Positions 30,199 to 36,476 of a stretch of DNA of 36,476 nt are shown here, piece by piece (the stretch's first letter is position 1; every line of letters starts with the position of its first letter). The position numbers and the translations under genes are program-made. The DNA comes from Planctomycetota bacterium (GTDB taxonomy: Bacteria; Planctomycetota; UBA1135; GCA-002686595), in contig JADLBP010000210.1 in the NCBI GenBank assembly GCA_020847695.1, positions 1-36,476 of the forward strand, in the 5' to 3' direction. Under the pieces are notes generated by a model. It ran no database searches. It was not told the origin of the DNA and saw nothing but the letters and a program-made list of their open reading frames with translations.

Positions 30199-31689
30199 TC
30201 AGCGCGTCGGCGCCGCGAACACGCGCCGCCAGAGATCGGTCTGGAGCACGCCGTCGGGGTCGTGCCGGAGCTTCAGCGCGCGGAATCGTTCGACCTTGTC
30301 CGAAGGGAACGCGCGCCGCGCGTCCTCGGGGCGCAACACCAAGTCCTTGGCGAAGTAGAAGCGGCCGCCGGCGGCGATCACGACCTCGGAGAGCTCGTGA
30401 CAGAGCTTCCAGAGTCGTTCGCGGGTGACCGGCTCGACCTTGAAGTCGAGCGCGAAGCTCCACCCATCGACCGCGTGCGTCAACCAGAACGGATCGGGGC
30501 GGTGACGCTTGAACACGCCGAGGTACGGCACGAGCCCCGCGCGTTGGCAGCGTTCGAGCAGCTCGCGGTAGGTCGCCTCGGCGGTCTCCTTCGGCACGAA
30601 GCTCTGGTACTGGATCAGCCCGAGCTCGCGCGGCTTGCGGCCGTACGCCCACTTCCAGTTCGGCACGTAGTCGAGCAGGAACGCGAAGCCCGCGTGCGAC
30701 TGCAGGTACGGCTCGTCGAGCTCCTCCACCCAGCCGGCGTGGTACTTCGCGAAGTTGATCGCGCGCATGCCGAGGTCGTGGTTGAAGAGCCGTAGCGCCC
30801 GCCACACCTGGTCCTTGGGGAACACGCCGAGGATGTTGGCCGGCAGCTCTTGGTGCTCGACCGTCAGCGACGCGCGCGGGTCGGGATCCTCGCCTTCGTG
30901 CACGTAGTTGGCGTGGTGGATCAGCCCGCGGCCGAGCGCTCGCCCGCGCGCGAAGCAGTCGACCCAACCGACCAGGTAGTCCGCGTCGCCGCGGTGCGCC
31001 TCGATGTACGCCATCATCTCGCCGAGGGTCCGAGTCGACTTCGCGCGCACGCGCACGTCGCCGGAGTGGACCTTCTTCGTCTCGAGCACGATGCGCGTGA
31101 ACGCGCCGAGCATCCCGAAGCCGCCGATCGCCGCGTGGAAGAGGTCGGCGTTGCGCTCGCGGTCGCAGGTCAGGTGCTCGCCCGCGGGAGTCAGGACGTC
31201 GAACTCGCGGATCGCGTCTCCGATCGTGCCGACCGCGTAGTTGTTCTTGCCGTGGATGTTCATCGCCGCGGCGCCGGCGATCGTCGGGAACATCGTCCCG
31301 GAGACGACGCGCGGCCACCAACCGTCGGCGAGGATCGACTTCCAGAGCTTCTCGATCGTCACGCCGGGCTCGAGCGTCGCGACGCCGGTGCGCGGGTCCC
31401 ACGCGAGGATGCGGTTCATCCGCGACGTGTCGAGCACCCACCCGCGCTCGTTCAACGACGCGTCGCCGTAGCTGTTGCCCGTTCCGCGCAGTCCGAGCGT
31501 CACGCCCTCGCGCTTCGCGAGCGCGAATGCCGCGGCGAGCTCCTCGGTCGAGCGCGGCCGCAGCACGCGCACGTGCGACCCCGCGGCCATCCCCCACCCC
31601 TCGACGTACTCGAGCGAGCTCGCCGGACGCGCGGGCGTCCAGTCGAAGACGGTCGGGGCCGGGCTCGGTTTCGCGCCGCTCACGCGCAC
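30199..31689 (-). CDS. FAD-binding (PCMH-type) oxidoreductase, DprE1-like
   Basis: The 496-residue product has the FAD-binding_4 fold: L-R-G-T-G-N-S-Y-G-D-A-S-L (DprE1: A-R-G-L-G-R-S-Y-G-D), V-V-S-G-T-M-F-P-T-I-A-G-A, M-N-I-H-G-K-N-N-Y-A-V-G-T-I-G-D, and F-H-A-A-I-G-G-F-G-M-L-G. Later blocks L-I-Q-Y-Q-S-F-V-P-K-E, Y-L-G-V-F-K, and G-G-R-F-Y-F-A-K-D also match mycobacterial DprE1, the decaprenylphosphoryl-ribose 2'-oxidase. The other relatives are TmsA-type reductases of 10-methyl-stearate synthesis, which act with a CFA-like enzyme. The next gene upstream is DprE2-like, one base away, which supports a sugar-epimerising pair; the downstream lipid cluster supports TmsA. GTG at 31689 or 31683 is the start. 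Confidence 0.85.
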   Translation of the reverse strand: MRVSGAKPSPAPTVFDWTPARPASSLEYVEGWGMAAGSHVRVLRPRSTEELAAAFALAKREGVTLGLRGTGNSYGDASLNERGWVLDTSRMNRILAWDPRTGVATLEPGVTIEKLWKSILADGWWPRVVSGTMFPTIAGAAAMNIHGKNNYAVGTIGDAIREFDVLTPAGEHLTCDRERNADLFHAAIGGFGMLGAFTRIVLETKKVHSGDVRVRAKSTRTLGEMMAYIEAHRGDADYLVGWVDCFARGRALGRGLIHHANYVHEGEDPDPRASLTVEHQELPANILGVFPKDQVWRALRLFNHDLGMRAINFAKYHAGWVEELDEPYLQSHAGFAFLLDYVPNWKWAYGRKPRELGLIQYQSFVPKETAEATYRELLERCQRAGLVPYLGVFKRHRPDPFWLTHAVDGWSFALDFKVEPVTRERLWKLCHELSEVVIAAGGRFYFAKDLVLRPEDARRAFPSDKVERFRALKLRHDPDGVLQTDLWRRVFAAPTR

Positions 31690-31690
31690 C

Positions 31691-32455
31691 TCAGAAGTTC
31701 ATGTGGCGGAAGATCGCCGACGGGATCCAACGGACGACGAAGCCGACGAACCACCACCGCGAGGGCACGAACGTCTCGCCCTTCTTCTTCGCGGCCTTCG
31801 CGAGGATCTGGCGCGCGCACTCGTCGGGGCCGATCAACCAGAACGTCTTCTTCCCGCGGGTCATCACCGTGTCGATGAACCCGGGCTTGATCGTGGTGAC
31901 CACCACGCCGACCTCGGCGAGCCGGTTGCGCAGAGCCTCGAGGTAGTGGTTCATCGCCGCCTTGGTCGCGCCGTACATCGGATTGCCCTTGCGACCGCGC
32001 TCGCCGGCGATCGACGAGATGCCGATCAACGTGCCCGAGCGCTGCGTGCGGAAGAGCTTCGCGGCTTCGTTGCACCACGCGACGCAACCGCCGAAGTTGA
32101 TCGCGAGCATCGCGAGGTCCTTCTCGCTGTCGTACTCGTGGCGCTCGACCTCGGGCATGATCCCGGCCGCGAAGACGACCAGATCGAGCCCGCCGAGCTC
32201 GCGCACGAGGTCCTCGAAGAGCGCTGGGACCTCGGCGAAACGACTGACGTCGTGCGCGCGGATGACGACCTTGCCGCCCGCGCGGGACGCGAGCGCCTGG
32301 AGCTCGCTCGCGCGCCGCGCGACCGCACCGACCGCGTAGCCGCGGCGGACGAGCTCCTCGACCAGCGCCGCGCCGATGCCGGAGCTCGCGCCGATCACGA
32401 GCGCGCGCTTGCCGGGGGTGGAAACCAGGGTCGGGGCGGCGGTGGCTTGCGGCAT
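31691..32455 (-). CDS. SDR-family oxidoreductase, DprE2-like
   Basis: The 254-residue product is a short-chain dehydrogenase with V-I-G22-A-S-S-G-I-G28, N-F-G-G at 120-123, I-S-S-I-A-G-E-R-G-R-K-G-N-P-M-Y161-G-A-T-K165 and I-K-P-G-F-I-D-T. The active-site Ser/Tyr/Lys set is complete. The S-S-x-A-G-E-R-x-R-R/K block and the C-terminal V-P-S-R-W-W-F-V-G-F-V-V-R-W-I-P-S-A-I-F-R resemble DprE2, which reduces the keto intermediate made by DprE1; the hydrophobic tail would hold it on the membrane. SDR genes also lie at the head of some FAD oxidase-cfa clusters in Proteobacteria. It has AGGA about five bases before its ATG and is the first gene of the nine-gene run. Confidence 0.88.
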   Translation of the reverse strand: MPQATAAPTLVSTPGKRALVIGASSGIGAALVEELVRRGYAVGAVARRASELQALASRAGGKVVIRAHDVSRFAEVPALFEDLVRELGGLDLVVFAAGIMPEVERHEYDSEKDLAMLAINFGGCVAWCNEAAKLFRTQRSGTLIGISSIAGERGRKGNPMYGATKAAMNHYLEALRNRLAEVGVVVTTIKPGFIDTVMTRGKKTFWLIGPDECARQILAKAAKKKGETFVPSRWWFVGFVVRWIPSAIFRHMNF

Positions 32456-32493
32456 GTTCCTCGTGGGGTCTCGCTCCGCGGCATTATGCAGGG

Positions 32494-32521
32494 GCGCGCG
32501 GGGCTGTCCAAAGCCGCGCGC
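32494..32521 (-). terminator. Hairpin after the SGNH hydrolase gene
   Basis: An 8-bp GC-rich stem (32494-32501 with 32514-32521) has a 12-base loop. It lies ten bases beyond the SGNH stop at 32531 and about 40 bases before the SDR start, on the minus strand. It would separate SGNH transcription from the lipid cluster. Confidence 0.5.
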
Positions 32522-32530
32522 GACGGTCGG

Positions 32531-33277
32531 TCAGTAGAGCGAGAGCTCTGCGCCGCCGTTCGCGCGCCAGCAGGGTTGCGCGCACCCGAACGGGATGCCG
32601 AAGAGCGTGCGTTCCTCGGCTCGCGAGCGCCGCACGCTTGAGGGCACGGTTCCCGCGGGGTGCGTAGGCTCGCCGAAGCTCGCGAGCAGCGCCGACCACG
32701 CCGCCCGGCGCTCGGACCGCGCGAAGTGGATCGGATCGGCGCCGTACCAGCGCGGATCGAGCTCGACGCGGCTCGCGCCGAGCTCGCGCGCGAGGTCCGC
32801 GAGGCCGCGATCGAGCTCGCGGACCGCCGCGACCAGCCGCACGACGTCCGGCGAGCGCGTAGGGAAGATCACGCGGGCCCAGAGTGCGAGCGTGCGCGGC
32901 GAACGGCGCTCGAGCGGCGCGCACGGCAGCCCGGCGATCACCAAGCGGTCCGTGGCGAGGCGTCGCGCGGTCTCGCGCACCCAACCGAGCACGCGCTCGG
33001 GCTCGACGCCGTACGCGAGGTCGTTGCCGATGTCGACGAGCAACGCGGCGTGCGGCGGCGCGTCGAGCGCCCGCCACAGTCCGCTGTCGAGTACCGCCGG
33101 CAAGCCGCGCGCGAGGAACGAGCTCCGGAGGCCGTACGAGCGCCCGCGACCGCACGCCGCGAGCACGCGCGTGTCCGGCCCGACGCGCCGCAACGTCTCG
33201 GCGAGCGCGAGGTCGAGCCCTTGCGCGAGGTTGGACGCGCCGACGAGCACGACGCGACGGCCTGGAGAGCGACTCAT
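32531..33277 (-). CDS. SGNH/GDSL-like hydrolase
   Basis: The 248-residue product has the SGNH blocks: L-V-G-A-S15-N (block I, nucleophile Ser15), a Gly in the region before, V-D-I-G-N-D-L-A-Y-G (block III, oxyanion Asn) and W-Y-G-A-D181-P-I-H184-F (block V Asp and His). These make a complete Ser-Asp-His set. SGNH enzymes remove acyl or acetyl groups from lipids or sugars. No signal peptide is seen, so it is probably cytoplasmic. The C-terminal 40 residues, with two Cys, are not part of the core fold. It is divergent from the large lipoprotein with 53 bases between starts, and a hairpin separates it from the lipid cluster. Confidence 0.82.
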   Translation of the reverse strand: MSRSPGRRVVLVGASNLAQGLDLALAETLRRVGPDTRVLAACGRGRSYGLRSSFLARGLPAVLDSGLWRALDAPPHAALLVDIGNDLAYGVEPERVLGWVRETARRLATDRLVIAGLPCAPLERRSPRTLALWARVIFPTRSPDVVRLVAAVRELDRGLADLARELGASRVELDPRWYGADPIHFARSERRAAWSALLASFGEPTHPAGTVPSSVRRSRAEERTLFGIPFGCAQPCWRANGGAELSLY

Positions 33278-33316
33278 GCAAGTGTTCTAATCGCGGCGCG
33301 CTCGCGATCGAAGCGC

Positions 33317-33321
33317 GGAGG
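33317..33321 (+). promoter_or_regulatory. Shine-Dalgarno site of the TPR/VCBS lipoprotein
   Basis: GGAGG stands nine bases before the ATG at 33331 and fixes this start. The whole intergenic space to the divergent SGNH gene is 53 bases, so promoters for both must be within it or overlap coding sequence. Confidence 0.65.
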
Positions 33322-33330
33322 ACGATCGAC

Positions 33331-36300
33331 ATGGATTCCGGGCACCCGAGACTTCCGACGCACGCCGCTCTGGGCGCGCTCTGCGCTTCGCTCCTCGCGC
33401 TCGCCGGCTGCGGCGACTCGCAGCAGCCGACCGCTCCGTCGGCCGACGCGAACGCGACCGGCGCGGCGACGGCGACACCGTCTGCGAAGCCCGCCCATTC
33501 CGCCGACCCCGCCGACCAGCTCGCGCGCGAACGCGCCGCCAAGCTGTTCGCGCTCGACGAGAAGACCGACGCGCTCGCCGCGCTGAAGCCCCTGCTCGCG
33601 CGGCCGGACGCCGACGAGTACGACCTGATCTCGGGCGCGATCCTCGAGCTCGCGCTCGGCGACGAGAAGGGCCTCGACCGGCTGCGCGGCGTGCTCGCGA
33701 AGAACCCGAAGTCGGCGCGCGCGCACTACGTGTTCGGCGTCTGGGAGATGCAGGCAGGCAACTTCGCCGAGGCCGAGCAGCACCTGCGCGCCGCGCGCGA
33801 GCTGGTGCCGAACGACGTGCCGACGCAGCTCTTGCTCGCGGAGGCGATCGAGGATTCGCACCCCGCGGAGGCCGAGAGCCTCTACCGCGCGGTGCAGGCG
33901 AAGGGGCTCGACCAGGCGGGCAGTTGGTACGTGCTCGCGATCTTCCGCCTGAGCGGCGTGTTGATGGCGAAGTCCGGCACCGACCTCGAGCTCGAGGCCT
34001 TCTCGAAGGAGCGCTTCGCGTTGCTGCGCGAGAAGGAAGAGCTCGACGCGCGCGGCATCCAGCCGCCGAAGGACGAAGCGAAGCGCCGCGGCGAGCTCGG
34101 CAAGATCCAGCCGCCGCCCGCGACGCCCGGCGAAGGCGCGCGGGTCGGGGACGCCCCGAAGTTCGCCGCGCCGACGATCGTGCTGCCGGAACTGGCGAGC
34201 GCGGAGCTCCGCGTGCTCGACGCCGACAACGACTGCAAGCCCGATCTCCTCGGCCGGCTGCCGAACGGCGACGTGCGGCTCGCGCTGTCGCGTGGCGGCG
34301 CGTTCGAGGTGCGGACGCTCGTGTCGGGCACCGCCGCCGCGTGCGCGTTCGACTTCGGCAACGACGACGACCTCGACGTCGTGTACCTCGCGGAAGGCGC
34401 GCTGCGGTTGGTCGAAGCCGTGCGCGATCCGGCGACGCAGGCGGTGACGTGGCAGCCGCGCGACGACGCGCTCGCGCCGGTCGCGGGCTCGCTCGCCGGC
34501 TCCGCGATCGTGCCGGTCGACTACGACCACGAAGGCGACCTCGACCTCGTGCTCGTCGGAGCGTTCGGCGCCCGCTTGCTGCGCAGCGACGGCGCGGAGA
34601 AGCCCGGCGGCAAGTTCACCGACGTCACCGCCGACGCGGGGCTGCCGAGCGACCGGCCCTTCGCGTGGTGCGTGCCCGAGGACTACGACACCGATCAGGA
34701 CGTCGACCTGCTCTTCGGCGGCGCGACCACGTTCCTCGCCAGCAACCTGCGCGGCGGCAAGTTCGAGGACCAGAGCGCGCGTCTCGGCGCATTCGTCGCC
34801 GCGAGCGCGCCGGCGGTCGGCGACTTCGATCACGACGCGCGACCCGACGTGTTCGACGGCGCGAGCGGCGCGCTCTGGCTCGGCCGGTTGTCGGGCAAGT
34901 TCGAGCGGTCCGCACTCCCCGCCGCCGCCGCGCCGTGGCCGCGAGCCACGCTGGTCGACCTCGACCTCGACGGCTTCTTCGACGTCCTCGGGCTCGAAGG
35001 CGACTCGGTCGGCGTGCGCCGAGCGCTCGGCTGGCCGAACGGCAACGCCGCGGCGAAGTTCGAGCTCGCGGGAGGCTCCGGCGCGACCTCGTGCGTCGTC
35101 GACGACTTCGACGGCGACCTGAAGCCCGATCTCCTGGTCGCGTGCAGCGCGGGCGTCGCGCTCGCGCGCGGCGAGAGCGGCTTCGGCAACGCCGCGCGGC
35201 TGAAATCCGTCGGCAAGAAGGACAACCGCCGCGGGATCGGCGCGGTCGTCGAAGTGCGCGCAGGCGGACGCTACCAACGCCTCTTCTGGCGCGGCGAGGC
35301 GCTGCTGGTCGGCGCCGGCACGGCGAGCGCGCTCGACTGGCACCGCACGCTCTGGCCGGACGGCTCGTTCCAGTGGATGAAGTCGGTCGCGCTCGGCGAT
35401 CGCACGTGCTTGCCCGGCGCGCTCGAGGACTTCACGCAGGGCGACGCGCTGCGCGGCTCGTGTCCGTTCCTCTACACGTGGAACGGGACGAAGAACGTGT
35501 TCGTCTCCGACGTGCTCGGCATCACGCCGCTCGGCCTGCCGATGGCGCCCGGCATGTTGGTGCCGCCCGACCACGACGAGTACGTGCTCGTGCGCTCCGA
35601 CCAGCTCGCGCCGAAGGACGGCGTGTTCGAGCTGCACTTCACCGAGGAGCTGCGCGAGGTCACGTACCTCGATCGCATCCGGCTCGACGTGATCGACCAC
35701 CCGGTCGGCACCGAGATCTTCCCGAACGAGCTCTTCTGCTTCCCGCCGTTCCCGGCGCCGCACGTGCACACGGTGCGCGATCCGCTCGCGCCGTTGCGCG
35801 CGACCGGCAGCGACGGCAAGGACTGGACCGCGGCGCTCGCCGCGAACGACGAGCGCTTCGCCGTCCCCTTCACGCCGGCGCCGTCGCAGTTCCGTGGGCT
35901 CGCGAACCCGCACTTCCTCGAGCTCGAGTTCGACCCCGCGAAGGTCGAGGACGCGCGCAAGCTGCGGCTCTTCCTCAACGGCTGGTTCTTCTGGACCGAC
36001 GCGAGCGTCAACACCGCGTCCGCGTACGACCCCGAGCAGGAGTTCGTGCCGCCGATCGTGCAAGTCCCCGACGGTCACGGCGGCTGGCGCGACGCGGGAC
36101 CGCCGATCGGCTTCCCGGCGGGCAAGACGAAGACGATGGTGATCGACGCGGAGCACCTGATCCTGCGCGACGATCCGCGCATCCGCATCTTCTCGACGCT
36201 GCGTCTCTACTGGGATTCGATCCGGCTCGCGACCGACGCCGACGACGCCCCGTACACGGTCGCCGAGCTCGAGCCCGCGAGCGCCGAGCTCTGGCGCCGC

Positions 36301-36476
36301 GGCTTCAGCGCGCCGCTGGTCGACGGCAAGCCCGACCAGCCCGAGCGCTTCGACTGGGACCACCTGACCGCGTACCCGAGTTGGAACCCGCACCCTGGGA
36401 TGTACACGAAGTACGGCGAGTGCGTGCCGCTGGTGACCGCCGTCGACGATCGCTACGTGATCCTCGCGAGCGGAGA
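33331..36476 (+). CDS. TPR - VCBS/FG-GAP - ASPIC/UnbV lipoprotein, cut by the window end
   Basis: The frame stays open from ATG 33331 to the last base, at least 1048 residues, and its end lies outside the window. The N-terminus is a lipoprotein signal with L-A-G-C27. Residues about 60-200 are TPR-like (A-R-A-H-Y-V-F-G-V-W-E-M-Q-A-G-N-F-A-E-A). Residues 285-620 have FG-GAP/VCBS repeats with calcium-type loops (D-Y-D-H-E-G-D-L-D-L-V, D-Y-D-T-D-Q-D-V-D-L-L, D-F-D-G-D-L-K-P-D-L-L). An ASPIC/UnbV domain follows at 632-680 (G-I-G-A-V-V-E-V-R-A-G-G, W-P-D-G-S-F-Q). The long C-terminal part begins with F-L-Y-T-W-N-G-T-K and is beta-rich; I do not know its role. A large surface or periplasmic binding protein is likely. 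A 1039-codon frame on the other strand is a composition shadow. Confidence 0.88.
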   Translation, partial: MDSGHPRLPTHAALGALCASLLALAGCGDSQQPTAPSADANATGAATATPSAKPAHSADPADQLARERAAKLFALDEKTDALAALKPLLARPDADEYDLISGAILELALGDEKGLDRLRGVLAKNPKSARAHYVFGVWEMQAGNFAEAEQHLRAARELVPNDVPTQLLLAEAIEDSHPAEAESLYRAVQAKGLDQAGSWYVLAIFRLSGVLMAKSGTDLELEAFSKERFALLREKEELDARGIQPPKDEAKRRGELGKIQPPPATPGEGARVGDAPKFAAPTIVLPELASAELRVLDADNDCKPDLLGRLPNGDVRLALSRGGAFEVRTLVSGTAAACAFDFGNDDDLDVVYLAEGALRLVEAVRDPATQAVTWQPRDDALAPVAGSLAGSAIVPVDYDHEGDLDLVLVGAFGARLLRSDGAEKPGGKFTDVTADAGLPSDRPFAWCVPEDYDTDQDVDLLFGGATTFLASNLRGGKFEDQSARLGAFVAASAPAVGDFDHDARPDVFDGASGALWLGRLSGKFERSALPAAAAPWPRATLVDLDLDGFFDVLGLEGDSVGVRRALGWPNGNAAAKFELAGGSGATSCVVDDFDGDLKPDLLVACSAGVALARGESGFGNAARLKSVGKKDNRRGIGAVVEVRAGGRYQRLFWRGEALLVGAGTASALDWHRTLWPDGSFQWMKSVALGDRTCLPGALEDFTQGDALRGSCPFLYTWNGTKNVFVSDVLGITPLGLPMAPGMLVPPDHDEYVLVRSDQLAPKDGVFELHFTEELREVTYLDRIRLDVIDHPVGTEIFPNELFCFPPFPAPHVHTVRDPLAPLRATGSDGKDWTAALAANDERFAVPFTPAPSQFRGLANPHFLELEFDPAKVEDARKLRLFLNGWFFWTDASVNTASAYDPEQEFVPPIVQVPDGHGGWRDAGPPIGFPAGKTKTMVIDAEHLILRDDPRIRIFSTLRLYWDSIRLATDADDAPYTVAELEPASAELWRRGFSAPLVDGKPDQPERFDWDHLTAYPSWNPHPGMYTKYGECVPLVTAVDDRYVILASG

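Noticed and set aside
30199-31689. Calling the FAD oxidase definitively DprE1
   Set aside because: Motifs match DprE1, but TmsA-type lipid reductases are also in this superfamily and the neighbours are lipid genes, so no gene symbol is given.
33274-36393. A 1039-codon open frame on the minus strand
   Set aside because: It is antisense to the TPR/VCBS/UnbV gene, is dominated by Arg, Ala, Glu and Val, and shows no domain. In 70 % GC DNA the mirror frame of a real gene often stays open.

Overview
The window is uniformly GC-rich (about 70 % by eye), densely coded, and most genes lack a strong Shine-Dalgarno sequence. Its gene content suggests a Gram-negative bacterium of the Planctomycetota type. 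The signs are a secreted beta-helix protein, a secreted squalene-cyclase-repeat protein, a membrane-anchored sulfatase-fold protein, a TPR/VCBS/ASPIC-UnbV lipoprotein, an ECF sigma factor with a membrane anti-sigma candidate, and lipid A synthesis (LpxB). The taxonomic call is an inference from gene families, not from a marker gene. I see no tRNA, rRNA, insertion sequence, CRISPR array or phage gene.

Layout. 1-2.3 kb: tail of a membrane protein, then a secreted beta-helix protein. 2.4-6.1 kb: a TPR membrane protein divergent from a coupled operon lpxB - ECF sigma - anti-sigma-like - ybjQ, whose members overlap by 4 bases. 6.1-7.4 kb (minus): a CBS-pair protein and a TIGR04282-like GT-A enzyme. 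7.5-10.9 kb: squalene-cyclase-repeat protein, a fumarylacetoacetase-family hydrolase and a convergent SDR. 11.1-13.1 kb: two small membrane proteins and signal peptidase I. 13.2-17.1 kb: two prolyl-peptide peptidases (S9 and M24), both apparently exported lipoproteins. 17.2-20.1 kb: a 44-residue single-helix membrane protein, a thioredoxin-fold protein lacking the nucleophilic Cys, a class A beta-lactamase-fold hydrolase and a 43-residue very basic protein. 20.2-23.4 kb: sulfatase-fold membrane enzyme, ApaH and a DUF1475-like protein. 32.5-36.5 kb: an SGNH hydrolase and a large lipoprotein cut by the window end.

The most striking region is 23.35-32.46 kb: nine consecutive minus-strand genes, several overlapping by four bases, which look like a membrane-lipid acyl-chain modification cluster. 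In transcription order they are an SDR (DprE2-like), an FAD oxidase (DprE1-like), a DUF1295 membrane protein, a CFA-superfamily methyltransferase that strongly resembles plant coclaurine N-methyltransferase, a three-His-box acyl desaturase, an FAD amine-oxidase-family protein, DUF1365, a second CFA-type methyltransferase and DUF2878. The core FAD oxidase - DUF1365 - CFA - DUF2878 is a module known beside RpoE/ChrR stress systems in Proteobacteria. The desaturase, the second methyltransferase and the DprE1/DprE2-like pair make this an expanded version that could build an uncharacterised methylated, cyclopropane or furan lipid.
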